Source: Pontibacter aquaedesilientis
Lineage (GTDB): Bacteria; Bacteroidota; Bacteroidia; Cytophagales; Hymenobacteraceae
Assembly: GCF_014773225.1 (NCBI RefSeq)
Contig: NZ_JACXAJ010000002.1
Coordinates: forward strand, 434,001 to 498,000
Direction of reading: 5' to 3'
DNA: 64,000 nucleotides
Positions within the stretch are counted from its first letter, which is position 1. The number at the start of each line of letters is the position of its first letter. This document shows, piece after piece, positions 43,589 to 51,753 of this stretch. The translations under genes and the position numbers were made by a program. The notes beneath the pieces are model-generated. The model saw nothing but the letters and a program-made list of their open reading frames with translations, had not been told where the DNA came from and did no database searches.

Positions 43589-44152
43589 ATGAAACATTAT
43601 TTACGCTTTCCTTTATTGCTATTGCTTTTGGTGGGGTCGTTATTTGCCTGTCGCCCGAATACCGCTGACAGTGATGTGACGGCGGCAGCCGAGCAGAAAG
43701 TAGCAGTACCAACCACGGTATACCTTGTCCGTCATGCCGAGAAAGATATCTCCAACCCATCTGACGAGAACCCTGACCTGACCCTGGCTGGCAAGGCACG
43801 GGCGGAGGCCCTCCGAAGTCTGTTGGATGGCGAGCAGGTGCATGCGCTTTACGCGACTAAATACATCCGGACCATCAATACACTGAAGCCGCTGGCCGAA
43901 GACCGGGCGCTGGAGATCCGGCAGTATGGCGGGCACGATTTCAACGGCATCAGAGAAAAGTTGCTGCAGGAGCACAGAGGGCAAACTGTTGTCATTGCCG
44001 GTCATTCGAACACGCTGTTGCCGATGATCGAGGCCTTGGGAGCCAAACGACCAGTAAGCGATATCGCCGACAGCGAATACAACTACGTTTTCAAACTGAC
44101 CATAGATCCGGAAAACAAAACGACTGTAGAGCTTAACCAGTTTGGAGGCTGA
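43589..44152 (+). CDS. Histidine phosphatase family lipoprotein
   Basis: 187 residues with a lipoprotein signal (MKHYLRFPLLLLLLVGSLFAC). The branch-1 histidine phosphatase (phosphoglycerate-mutase-like) domain has YLVRHAEKD (the RHG-equivalent RHA with catalytic His, near residue 49), ALYATKYIRTINTLKPLAE and AGHSNTLLPMIEALG with the second His. It is therefore an envelope phosphatase whose substrate is unknown. Confidence 0.88.
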   Translation: MKHYLRFPLLLLLLVGSLFACRPNTADSDVTAAAEQKVAVPTTVYLVRHAEKDISNPSDENPDLTLAGKARAEALRSLLDGEQVHALYATKYIRTINTLKPLAEDRALEIRQYGGHDFNGIREKLLQEHRGQTVVIAGHSNTLLPMIEALGAKRPVSDIADSEYNYVFKLTIDPENKTTVELNQFGG

Positions 44153-44190
44153 TCTTCAGTAAGTCAATGTTACCATAACCCCATCTGGCC

Positions 44191-44634
44191 TTAGTCAGTT
44201 GGGGTTTTTAATACCTGGGTCCCGGCTACTTTATCATGAAACAGCTGGGTATAGGGGGAAAGGGAATTGGTGATATATCGCAACAGGTATATAAAGATAC
44301 CGATTGGCCTCAGTGCATACCGTAACGATGCACATGCAAAGGAGATACGGTCTTTGGTCTCGCTGGTCACCCGCAATTCCAGCAATTGCTTGCCTATGGT
44401 GGCTTGCCAGGATGAGCTTTCCAGACCGGCGAAGTAAAGCCACCCCAACAAGAGGTGCAACAGCCGCTCACCTTTGAAAAGCCATGCCTGCTCATCGCTG
44501 CTGACCGTAAAATATTCGATGATGCCGATCGTGAGCATAAGCAGTAGTGCGTCAAGGCAAAAAGCGACGGCACGTGCGCCTAAGTTGGCCACTTGTTCTT
44601 TGTTTTTTGCCTTGTGTATTGAAATCTGCATCAT
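44191..44634 (-). CDS. RDD family membrane protein
   Basis: 147 residues with the RDD pattern: an Arg and Asp in helix 1 (GARAVAFCLDALLLMLTIGII), the loop SSSWQATIGKQLLELRVTSETKDRISFACASLRYALRPI, and two or three membrane helices. The family's function is unknown, though transport has been proposed. It is convergent with the histidine phosphatase gene. Confidence 0.8.
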   Translation of the reverse strand: MMQISIHKAKNKEQVANLGARAVAFCLDALLLMLTIGIIEYFTVSSDEQAWLFKGERLLHLLLGWLYFAGLESSSWQATIGKQLLELRVTSETKDRISFACASLRYALRPIGIFIYLLRYITNSLSPYTQLFHDKVAGTQVLKTPTD

Positions 44635-44721
44635 AAAAGGGCAGCAATTAACAAAAGCTGCTACTCTTCTATACTACAGAAAGTTGGGTAGGTTGCAGTA
44701 TTTTAGTGGTAATTGGTACTT

Positions 44722-45222
44722 TTAAAAGAGGGAAAACTGGGAGACAGGTTTTAAAACCCCTTCATACCGCAGCAACCACTCTTTTCGCCACAGCCCACCG
44801 GCATAGCCCGTCAGGCTTCCATCGCTGCCGATTACCCGGTGGCACGGCACAATAATGCAGATCGGGTTGCGGCCATTGGCAGCCCCAACAGCGCGTATAG
44901 CTTTCTCCCCCGACACCGCCCTGGCCACTGACAGGTAGCTTTCTGTTTTGCCATAAGGTATACGCTGCAACTGTTGCCATACCTGGTTTTGAAACGCAGT
45001 ACCTACCGGACAAAGCATAAGGTCAAAGTCTTTTCGGCTTCCCGCAAAATACTCCTCCAGTTGTTGCACACATGCACGTAAGCAGTCAGGTATATGTGTT
45101 GCAGCTACTCGCTCCTCAGACTCTTCACAGAATTTTACTTCGGTTATACCTTGATCGGTGCCGCTGATGCGGAGCCAGCCAAGTGGGGTTTCCAAAGCGG
45201 TGGTATGTGTGGTTATGGCCAT
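44722..45222 (-). CDS. ogt: Methylated-DNA--[protein]-cysteine S-methyltransferase
   Basis: A suicide repair protein that removes methyl groups from O6-methylguanine. 166 residues. The active-site motif IVPCHRVIGSDGSLTGYAGGLWRKEWLL (acceptor Cys in PCHRV, near residue 131) is intact, preceded by the DNA-binding helix PYGKTESYLSVARAVSGEKAIRAVGAANGRNP. There is no Ada N-terminal domain. It is monocistronic. Confidence 0.93.
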   Translation of the reverse strand: MAITTHTTALETPLGWLRISGTDQGITEVKFCEESEERVAATHIPDCLRACVQQLEEYFAGSRKDFDLMLCPVGTAFQNQVWQQLQRIPYGKTESYLSVARAVSGEKAIRAVGAANGRNPICIIVPCHRVIGSDGSLTGYAGGLWRKEWLLRYEGVLKPVSQFSLF

Positions 45223-45589
45223 ACCGAAAGATAAGGTATAGCGACTTCAAAAGCTAGTGTCCGGTAAACTGCCAGTCAAACTTGGTCAGTAGGAGCGGCA
45301 ACCCACTGGCAAACAGTTGAGGGCATTATGCCTCAAGCCAGCTGACCTACTGGTATAGGTTTATCAGTTAGGAAGATCCTGTAACATTGTAGCCTTTGAT
45401 ATTGCTATCGGATGTATTTCGCCTTCGATTAGAGCATGCAAAGCAAGATGGTCATGTCTATCTTTCTCAGAAAATAAAAAATATAATGGAATCATGTGAG
45501 TGTATTAAATGTATGTACATATATTTGCAAATGGCGTAAGCCCCATGTTTTTCCAGAAGAGGTATAGTCAGCCGCTTAGGCTACCAAAT
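45223..45589. other. Intergenic region before marR, 367 bases
   Basis: A divergent gap between ogt and marR. It has an imperfect hairpin near 45325-45345 (TTGAGGGCAT / TATGCCTCAA) and, close to marR, the operator/promoter listed separately. Nothing coding is seen. Confidence 0.4.
45508..45527 (+). promoter_or_regulatory. marR promoter with palindromic operator
   Basis: The near-palindrome AATGTATGTACATA (45508-45521) runs into the -7 box TATATTTG (45520-45527). There is no clear TTG at -33. The same arrangement occurs before the second yceI gene (47188-47208), suggesting MarR autoregulation and a shared regulon. Confidence 0.5.
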
Positions 45590-46039
45590 ATGAAAATAGA
45601 AGAAGAGATAAAGCAGCCGGTCTTTAAGAGCCCTTATCAGAAGGCTTATATTAACTTGGTGTATACTGCCGGACGTGTGCAGCAGGAGCAAAGCGCCCAG
45701 TTTAAACAGTACGGCGTTACTTTGCCCCAATATAACATCCTGCGCATTCTGCGCGGACAATACCCCAAGCCGGCCACCGTTAGCCTGTTGATAGAGCGTA
45801 TGCTCGACAAAACCTCCAACGCATCCCGCATCGTGGACAAGCTGGTTGCCAAGGAGTTGGTTACACGCCACCAATGCCCCAACGATAGAAGGACCGTAGA
45901 TGTGCTGATCACCGAAAAGGGATTGGCACTGCTAAAGGAAATGGATGAGTTGGAAGGAGGCAAAGGTACCGGCATCACCCGGCTCTCAGAAGAAGAAGCC
46001 CTTGAACTAAGCCGCCTGCTCGATAAAGTGAGATCGTAA
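45590..46039 (+). CDS. MarR family transcriptional regulator
   Basis: A winged-helix DNA-binding regulator of 149 residues. The start at 45590 (MKIEEEIKQPVF) is chosen because the likely -7 box ends at 45527, after the more upstream ATG at 45509. The wHTH reads LPQYNILRILRGQYPKPATVSLLIERMLDKTSNASRIVDKLVAKELVTR, with a wing CPNDRRTVDVLITEKGLALL. It lies directly upstream of the first yceI gene, and a matching palindrome precedes the second, so it probably controls the yceI genes and itself. Confidence 0.88.
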   Translation: MKIEEEIKQPVFKSPYQKAYINLVYTAGRVQQEQSAQFKQYGVTLPQYNILRILRGQYPKPATVSLLIERMLDKTSNASRIVDKLVAKELVTRHQCPNDRRTVDVLITEKGLALLKEMDELEGGKGTGITRLSEEEALELSRLLDKVRS

Positions 46040-46145
46040 TTTGTGTGGATCAGGATTTTAAGATTGACACAATTGATCTCCTAGATAATTAATTTTAAAA
46101 ATCTGGTAAATCCTTTAATCCTGTAAATCCTGATTCAGACAGTTT
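46037..46145. repeat. Second copy of the TCTGAATCAGGATT palindromic repeat
   Basis: Its right half (46100-46142), read in reverse, is nearly identical to the left half of the element at 39846-39983 (TCTGAATCAGGATTTACAGG, then ATTAAAGGATTTACCAGA). The left half is a degenerate inverted copy. It begins at the marR stop and is followed by a low-complexity run of AACCATTTAACAATT-like units up to about 46213. Confidence 0.6.
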
Positions 46146-46214
46146 AAACCATTTAGCAATTTAACCATCCAACAATTAACAATTAGCAATCAACCATTTA
46201 ACAATAAACTCATT

Positions 46215-46865
46215 ATGAAAAAGACCGCTATCCTGGCTACATGCGCTGCGGCGCTAACGCTAACTGCCTTTACGGGCAACCAGAATCAAATGCCTGCCCC
46301 GACCGAAGTAGCAGCACCTGCTAAAGGCCGGGTTTACAAAGTAGAGACAGCTGCCAGCGAAATAAAGTGGCATGCCAAAAAAGTGACTGGCGAACACATG
46401 GGCGACATCACCCTGAAAAGCGGTCAGTTGAGCGTAGACAAGAACAAAGTAACCGGAGGTAACTTCGTAATCGATATGACTTCACTCACGGTTACAGATA
46501 TCAAGGACGAGGGTTCTAACGGAAAATTGGTTGGTCACCTCAAGTCGGATGACTTCTTTAGCGTGGAGAAGCACCCGACCGCTACCTTCACCATCACGGG
46601 ATTATCGCCAATCGCCAAAGCAGCAGCCGGACAGCCAAACTACAACGTGAAAGGCAACCTGACAATCAAGGGCATCACCAACCCGGTGACGTTCCCGGCA
46701 ACTATCACCGTGAAAGATGGCGTAGCCACTGCCAAAGCTGATGTCACCGTTGACCGCACCAAATACGACATCCGCTACCGTTCTACAAATTTCTTCGAAA
46801 ACCTGGGCGACAAGGCTATTTATGATGAGTTTACGGTCAGCCTGAATGTGAAGGCGAAGATGTAA
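46215..46865 (+). CDS. YceI family protein (first copy)
   Basis: A periplasmic lipid- or isoprenoid-binding lipocalin-like protein. 216 residues with a signal peptide (MKKTAILATCAAALTLTAFTG). The YceI barrel runs from VYKVETAASEIKWHAKKVTGEHMGDITLKSGQL through GNFVIDMTSLTVTDI, KLVGHLKSDDFFSVEKHPTATFTI, NVKGNLTIKGITNPVTFPATI and VDRTKYDIRY. It lies after marR, separated by a repeat element. A strong terminator follows. Its paralogue is at 47299. Confidence 0.92.
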   Translation: MKKTAILATCAAALTLTAFTGNQNQMPAPTEVAAPAKGRVYKVETAASEIKWHAKKVTGEHMGDITLKSGQLSVDKNKVTGGNFVIDMTSLTVTDIKDEGSNGKLVGHLKSDDFFSVEKHPTATFTITGLSPIAKAAAGQPNYNVKGNLTIKGITNPVTFPATITVKDGVATAKADVTVDRTKYDIRYRSTNFFENLGDKAIYDEFTVSLNVKAKM

Positions 46866-46885
46866 TTGCCTGAATCACTTTACCC

Positions 46886-46919
46886 AAGCCCTTCCCTGAA
46901 AACAGGGGAGGGCTTTTTG
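46886..46919 (+). terminator. Terminator after the first yceI gene
   Basis: Stem AAGCCCTTCCCT / AGGGGAGGGCTT with a GAAAAC-type loop, then five T. Confidence 0.8.
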
Positions 46920-46930
46920 TTTATACCGGG

Positions 46931-47121
46931 TCCAACCACCCCTAGCCCCTCCTTATCTAAGGCGGGGAATCTGCTATTGCTACTTGCTATTATTAAGTTT
47001 GATAGTAACTCTAAACGGTTGTCGGGTTAATGAAGAGTAAGATGAACTATATTCAAAAGTAATAGGAGAGTAGTGAGTAAAATTCCCCGCCTTAGGCAAG
47101 GAGGGGCTAGGGGTGGTTGGA
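46931..47121. mobile_element. MITE-like element, copy A (191 bp, 40-bp terminal inverted repeats)
   Basis: The left end (46931-46970) starts TCCAACCACCCCTAGCCCCT and the right end (47082-47121) is its complement with only two or three mismatches. The 111-bp AT-rich interior has no gene. The interior matches that of copy B (48021-48210) in reverse orientation, so these are two copies of one family. No transposase is present in the window. Confidence 0.7.
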
Positions 47122-47177
47122 CACAATGCTAAGAATAATTCATACTTCCCTGGAACCAAATTTATTTTGAACCATGT

Positions 47178-47208
47178 TTGTACAATAAATGTATATACAT
47201 TAGATTTG
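47178..47208 (+). promoter_or_regulatory. Promoter and palindromic operator of the second yceI gene
   Basis: TTG at 47178-47180 and TAGATTTG at 47201-47208 are spaced by 20 bases. The spacer contains the perfect 14-bp palindrome AATGTATATACATT (47188-47201), which would let a dimeric repressor block the polymerase. It resembles the site before marR. Confidence 0.6.
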
Positions 47209-47298
47209 CAGAAAATTAACTGGAATAGTTTGGTAAGGACTTTAGGCCAGCTCAAGCTAATCCAGTGAAAAAGAACTTAACAAATAATTGATAATCAC

Positions 47299-47961
47299 AT
47301 GAAAAAGACCGCAATTCTGGCTTCGATGGCCGCAGCACTATTCTTCACTGCTTGCAGTGACAACACGTCAACCACTACTGAAACCAACGCCATCTCTACT
47401 GAGACAGTAGATGCTGCTGAAGGGGAGGCTTATGCCGTTATTCCCGCTGAAAGTGAACTGACGTGGAATGGTAAGAAAGTAGGCGGTGAGCACACTGGTA
47501 ACATTAACCTCCAGAATGGTCAGCTGCTCGTAGCAGACAACGAGGTAGTAGGCGGTGAGTTCACCATCGACATGAACTCTATTACAAACACCGACCTAAC
47601 AGACGCCAAGTATAACAGCGACCTGGTAGGCCACCTGAAGTCTGACGACTTTTTTGGCGTGGAGCAGCACCCAACCGCCACATTCAAGATCAACCGCATC
47701 AGCCCGATCGCTGACGCCGCAGCCGGGCAGCCTAATTATAACGTAGAAGGCGATCTGACAGTGAAAGGTAAAACTCACCCTGTAAGCTTTCCGGCTACGG
47801 TGACCGTAGAGAACGGAATAGCCTCCGCCAAAGGCGAAGTTATCGTAGATCGTGCCAAGTATGATGTGCGCTACGGTTCCAAGAGCTTCTTCGATAACCT
47901 GGGCGACAAAGTGATCGACGATAACTTCACTGTCTCGCTTGATATTACAGCGAAGAAGTAA
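47299..47961 (+). CDS. YceI family lipoprotein (second copy)
   Basis: 220 residues. The signal ends in the lipobox FTAC (MKKTAILASMAAALFFTAC), so unlike the first copy it is a lipoprotein. The YceI domain is closely similar: ELTWNGKKVGGEHTGNINLQNGQL, GEFTIDMNSITNTDL, DLVGHLKSDDFFGVEQHPTATFKI, NVEGDLTVKGKTHPVSFPATV, VDRAKYDVRY. It has its own promoter with an operator-like palindrome and sits between two MITE-like elements. Confidence 0.92.
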   Translation: MKKTAILASMAAALFFTACSDNTSTTTETNAISTETVDAAEGEAYAVIPAESELTWNGKKVGGEHTGNINLQNGQLLVADNEVVGGEFTIDMNSITNTDLTDAKYNSDLVGHLKSDDFFGVEQHPTATFKINRISPIADAAAGQPNYNVEGDLTVKGKTHPVSFPATVTVENGIASAKGEVIVDRAKYDVRYGSKSFFDNLGDKVIDDNFTVSLDITAKK

Positions 47962-47975
47962 TTACCTCCCCCTAG

Positions 47976-48007
47976 CCCCCTCCTAAAAACAGGAGGGGGT
48001 TTTTTTG
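47976..48007 (+). terminator. Terminator after the second yceI gene
   Basis: Perfect stem CCCCCTCCT / AGGAGGGGG with an AAAAAC-type loop and seven T. Confidence 0.85.
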
Positions 48008-48020
48008 TTTTCGTACTGGG

Positions 48021-48210
48021 GCCAACCACTCCTAGCCCCTCCTTATCTAAGGAGGGGAATTTTACATACTATCCATACCGTCTTTGCTTTTAGTAAATCT
48101 AATTCGTTAGTGGCCTAATAATCGATGAATAGTAACTATGAAATTTAATGATAGTCTTCTGCAATGGCAGATTCCCCGCCTTAGACAAGGAGGGGTTAGG
48201 GGTGGTTGGA
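48021..48210. mobile_element. MITE-like element, copy B (190 bp)
   Basis: The terminal inverted repeats (48021-48060 and 48171-48210) are variants of those of copy A. The interior reads as a diverged reverse complement of copy A (for example CTATCATTAAATTTCATAG here against CTATTATTAAGTTTGATAG there). It lies just before the DUF6503-like lipoprotein gene and may supply part of its upstream region. Confidence 0.7.
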
Positions 48211-48249
48211 TACATTTCGTAACTTGCCTCGCAAATAAACAGCAACACC

Positions 48250-49014
48250 ATGAACCTTCTCAAATCCTCTATTCTTCTATACCTGACAATCTTTCTATTG
48301 TTAACAACCTCTTGCCAGCAGGAAAAACAGCCTGACGCGCAGAAGATCGTGGATGAGGCGATTGCGGCGCATGGCGGGGAGCGCTATGAGAAGAGTGCGG
48401 TAAGCTTTACCTTACGCGACCGGCAATACCGTGCTTTGCGCGATGGCGGGGTTTTCGTATATAGCCGCACCTTTACGGACTCTACCGGACAAGAAGTGCG
48501 CGATGAGTTTCGCAATAGTGGTTTCAGCCGGACTGTTAACGGCACAGAGGTAGAATTACCTGAAGAGAAGCAGAAAGCTTATACTGCTTCCGTAAATTCC
48601 GTGATCTATTTTGCGCTGCTGCCCTATGCCCTCAACGACGATGCAGTTCGGAAAGAGTACCTGGGCGAAACCGCTATAAAAGGTGAGCCATACCATAAAG
48701 TGAAAGTGACTTTTGCACAGGAAGGCGGTGGTGAAGGCTACCAGGATGTATACATTTATTGGTTTCACAAACAAAACCATACCATGGATTACCTCGCGTA
48801 CTCATTCCAGGAAAACGACGGCGGCACACGCTTCCGGGAAGCCATTAATCCACGCACTGTCGGTGGTATTCTCTTTCAGGATTATGTAAACTATACCTTA
48901 AAAGAGCAGGATCTTCCGTTGGAAGGCTACGACCGCGCCTTCGAAGCAGGCAAGCTTGAGAAGGTGTCGGATATAAAGTTAGAAAGTTTAGAAGTTAGAG
49001 AGTTAGAAAGTTAA
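48250..49014 (+). CDS. Lipoprotein of the DUF6503 type
   Basis: 254 residues with a lipoprotein signal (lipobox TTSC, about residues 19-22). The domain QKIVDEAIAAHGGERYEKSAVSFTLRDRQYRALRDGG, with VIYFALLPYALNDDAVRKEYLGETAIKGEPYHKVKVTF and YWFHKQNHTMDYLAYSF, fits the DUF6503 family of envelope lipoproteins common in Bacteroidota. The function is unknown. The last 12 residues (DIKLESLEVRELES) are encoded by an AAGTTAGAAAG-type repeat also found at 39757, so this C-terminus looks acquired. Confidence 0.8.
   Translation: MNLLKSSILLYLTIFLLLTTSCQQEKQPDAQKIVDEAIAAHGGERYEKSAVSFTLRDRQYRALRDGGVFVYSRTFTDSTGQEVRDEFRNSGFSRTVNGTEVELPEEKQKAYTASVNSVIYFALLPYALNDDAVRKEYLGETAIKGEPYHKVKVTFAQEGGGEGYQDVYIYWFHKQNHTMDYLAYSFQENDGGTRFREAINPRTVGGILFQDYVNYTLKEQDLPLEGYDRAFEAGKLEKVSDIKLESLEVRELES
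48970..49013. repeat. AAGTTAGAAAGTT-type direct repeat forming the end of the DUF6503 gene
   Basis: ATAAAGTTAGAAAGTTTAGA, then AGTTAGAGAGTTAGAAAG, closely parallels the array at 39757-39800, which ends a PAP2 gene. Confidence 0.6.
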
Positions 49015-49063
49015 GGTTTGTAGGGACAGGTCTTGCAATAATTCTTGGTCATACTGGACATCC

Positions 49064-49153
49064 CCCTGCTCCCTTCAAAGGGGGACATTTTCTCGTAACG
49101 TGATTCAATAATTATATACGCATTGTGAGTGTCCCCCTTTGAAGGGGGCAGGT
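49064..49153. repeat. Short intergenic inverted repeat (about 90 bp)
   Basis: The arm CCCTGCTCCCTTCAAAGGGG, then GACA (49064-49087), is inverted at 49130-49153 with two mismatches. Each arm also contains its own CCCTTCAAAGGG palindrome. It lies between the DUF6503 gene and the convergent flavin reductase gene, and could act as a bidirectional terminator or be a small repeat element. Confidence 0.55.
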
Positions 49154-49192
49154 GTATGATAATCTTGCGATAATCATACACCCAACAACCAT

Positions 49193-50098
49193 TTAACCAT
49201 TTAATAATTCAACCATTAACAAAACCTTCCACGCTTCCTGCACCTGGTTGCCTTCCAGTAACTTCTTGCCCAACAACTCTAACTCCTGATTTAACTGGGC
49301 TTTATTATCCTTGTACTTCTGTAAGGTATAGCGCACCAGCGGATCACACTTGAAAGCTTCAACTTCTTCTGCCGTAGGAATGACCTCTGTGTTTCCGAGT
49401 CGTGCCAGGTTGTTTCCTGTCAAGATGTTGCTGTTGCGGATGAAGGCCGGGATCTGATCCACGCCGACGCCTTTGTTGCGGACTGGCTTGGGTAGCTCAA
49501 AAATACAGTCACCGTTGGCCCGCAGGTAGTAGTCTCCGCCCATACGAGCGACTGCATCTAATTTGTAGGGACTGATGCGGCCTTCCTCATCCAGTACATC
49601 CTCGCTCACATGCAGGAGCAGCACCTCGCAGATCACCAGGTTGCCTGCACCGCCCTCCGGCCCGAGGCTGATCACCTCGTTTACCCGGCACTCCATGGTT
49701 ACTGGCGCCTCCTTCACGCGCGGGGGCTTCACCATCACCGAAGGCTCCGGCGTTAGCCCGGACTTGATGAACTCGTTGATGCCCTTGTCATACTCGGTGC
49801 TGGCCAGCGACATCTGCTCCACAATGTCGTAATTGCAGATGTTGATGACCACCTCTTTGGTGTTGATCACATTCTCCAAGGTATGCTTGCTGGTGTTGTC
49901 GCGCACGCGTCGGGCAGGGGAGAAGACCACAATCGGCGGCTTGGCGCTGAAAACGTTGAAGAAACTGAATGGGCTTAGGTTCACATTCCCTTCCCCGTCC
50001 ATGGTGCTGGCAAAAGCGATGGGGCGCGGCGCGATGGCGCCGAGTAGTAAAGCGTGAACTTCTGCTGTTTTCGTTTCCTTCGGGTTGATGGTTTTCAT
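49193..50098 (-). CDS. Flavin reductase family protein
   Basis: 301 residues, cytoplasmic, FMN-binding split barrel: HALLLGAIAPRPIAFASTMDGEGNVNLSPFSFFNVFSAKPPIVVFSPARR, then ENVINTKEVVINICNYDIVEQMSLAS and GAGNLVICEVLLLHVSEDVLDE. Such proteins use NAD(P)H and FMN and often pair with oxygenases. None is nearby. The C-terminal 100 residues are an extra helical part. The final codons (VELLNG, stop) lie in a low-complexity AACCATTTAATAATT run like that at 46150-46213. Confidence 0.88.
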   Translation of the reverse strand: MKTINPKETKTAEVHALLLGAIAPRPIAFASTMDGEGNVNLSPFSFFNVFSAKPPIVVFSPARRVRDNTSKHTLENVINTKEVVINICNYDIVEQMSLASTEYDKGINEFIKSGLTPEPSVMVKPPRVKEAPVTMECRVNEVISLGPEGGAGNLVICEVLLLHVSEDVLDEEGRISPYKLDAVARMGGDYYLRANGDCIFELPKPVRNKGVGVDQIPAFIRNSNILTGNNLARLGNTEVIPTAEEVEAFKCDPLVRYTLQKYKDNKAQLNQELELLGKKLLEGNQVQEAWKVLLMVELLNG

Positions 50099-50265
50099 GG
50101 TATTTCAAGCCTGTTTGGTTATTATGAAGGCAATTTACAAAATTTAAAGACTCATCCGCCAGGCGCTTGGTCCGGGGCTTAGCCAAATTCTCCGCTGATT
50201 TTTTCGGGATGTGGTTAGAATTCAGCAAATTTGCAGATTGAACACAAAGGTCACCCAACACAAGT

Positions 50266-51750
50266 ATGCTTTTCAACTCCTTCGAGTTCCTGCTCTTCTT
50301 CCCGACCGTGGTGGGGCTGTACTTCCTGCTGCCGCACCGCCTCCGCTGGCTGCTGCTGCTTATTGCCAGCTACGCCTTCTACATGTTCTGGCGCGTGGAC
50401 TACGCCATCATCCTGGTCATCTCCACGCTGGTAGATTATCTGTGCGGGCGGATGATGGACAGGTATAGCGAAGAGGATCGACACAAACGCAAGCCTTGGC
50501 TGTGGCTGAGCCTGCTCTCCAACCTGGGCATCCTCTTCACCTTCAAGTACTACAACTTCTTCAACGGGGCGGCCTCGGACCTGGCTGGCCTGCTGGGGGT
50601 GGGCTACGCGGCCCCGGCCTTCGAGCTGCTGCTGCCCATGGGCATTTCCTTCTACACCTTCCAGACGATGAGCTACTCGATCGACGTCTACTACGGCCGG
50701 ATCAAGGCCGAGAAGCACCTGGGCATATTCGCCCTGTTCGTGACCTTCTTCCCGCAGCTGGTGGCGGGCCCTATCGAAAGGGCGGGCAACCTGCTGGGGC
50801 AGCTCAAGCAAAAGAACGACTTCGATTACGACCGGGTGACAGGCGGCCTCAAGCTCATGGCCTGGGGCCTGTTCAAGAAGGTCGTGGTGGCCGACCGCCT
50901 GGCCGTGATGGTGAACACCGTCTACAACAACCCCACCGACTACGAGGGCATACCACTCATCATCGCCACCGTCTTCTTCGCCTTCCAGATCTACTGCGAC
51001 TTCTCGGGCTACTCGGACATGGCCATCGGGGCGGCGCAGGTGATGGGCTTCAACCTGATGGAGAACTTCCGAAGGCCCTACTTCTCAAAGTCCATCAAGG
51101 AGTTCTGGGGCCGCTGGCACATCTCCCTCTCCACCTGGTTCCGGGATTACCTCTACATCCCGCTGGGGGGCAACCGGGTGCTGAAGTGGCGCTGGTACTA
51201 CAACATCTTCGTCGTGTTCCTGGTGAGCGGCTTCTGGCACGGGGCCAACTGGACCTTCCTGGTGTGGGGCGCCCTGCACGGCTTCTACCAGGTGTTCGGG
51301 GAGGTGACCAAGCACCAGCGAAACGGGCTGGCTCAATCGCTTGGTCTTACGAAGTCAGCTAGGGTATACAACGACTTGCAAATGGCAACCACCTTCTCTT
51401 TGGTTTGCCTGGCGTGGGTTTTCTTCCGCGCCAACTCCATCGGGGACGCCTGGTATATCACCACCCACATGTTCTCAGGGCTTGGTGAGTCAGTGAATAC
51501 GATTGTCTATAATGTGGATGGGTTGAGGAAGTCGTGGCTAATATTAGGGCAAACACCCGTTATTTTCATGATCGCAGTCACAGTGATTTTGGTTTTGTTA
51601 GTGCTTGATTGGTTGAAGGATAGCAACGTAAATGTGTCGCTTAACTTGTTGCCTTCACCAATGAGGATTGTTGCTTACGGCACTATTATAGCCTTCATAT
51701 TTCTGTTTGGCAGGTTTGATGAAACAGAGTTTATCTATTTCCAATTCTGA
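50266..51750 (+). CDS. MBOAT family O-acyltransferase (AlgI/DltB-like)
   Basis: A membrane enzyme that passes acyl groups to an extracytoplasmic polymer, 494 residues and about 11 helices. The family features are IASYAFYMFWRVDYAIILVISTLVDY, MGISFYTFQTMSYSIDVYYGRI, FPQLVAGPIERAGNLL, IKEFWGRWHISLSTWFRDYLYIPLGGNR and the catalytic His in SGFWHGANWTF (His325). It is followed 3 bases later by an SGNH-like partner, as in alginate acetylation loci. GC is about 75% in the line at 50581 but 38% in the line at 51661, so the gene looks like a recombinant. Confidence 0.92.
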   Translation: MLFNSFEFLLFFPTVVGLYFLLPHRLRWLLLLIASYAFYMFWRVDYAIILVISTLVDYLCGRMMDRYSEEDRHKRKPWLWLSLLSNLGILFTFKYYNFFNGAASDLAGLLGVGYAAPAFELLLPMGISFYTFQTMSYSIDVYYGRIKAEKHLGIFALFVTFFPQLVAGPIERAGNLLGQLKQKNDFDYDRVTGGLKLMAWGLFKKVVVADRLAVMVNTVYNNPTDYEGIPLIIATVFFAFQIYCDFSGYSDMAIGAAQVMGFNLMENFRRPYFSKSIKEFWGRWHISLSTWFRDYLYIPLGGNRVLKWRWYYNIFVVFLVSGFWHGANWTFLVWGALHGFYQVFGEVTKHQRNGLAQSLGLTKSARVYNDLQMATTFSLVCLAWVFFRANSIGDAWYITTHMFSGLGESVNTIVYNVDGLRKSWLILGQTPVIFMIAVTVILVLLVLDWLKDSNVNVSLNLLPSPMRIVAYGTIIAFIFLFGRFDETEFIYFQF

Positions 51751-51753
51751 TTT

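Noticed and set aside
46150..46213. Possible repeat-based array of AACCATTTAACAATT units
   Set aside because: The units are irregular low-complexity sequence without a fixed period. Similar AT-rich runs occur at 49178-49222.
50496..51362. Open frame of 288 codons on the plus strand in another frame of the MBOAT gene
   Set aside because: Pro/Gly/Arg/Leu-rich product caused by high GC. It ends exactly where the GC drops.
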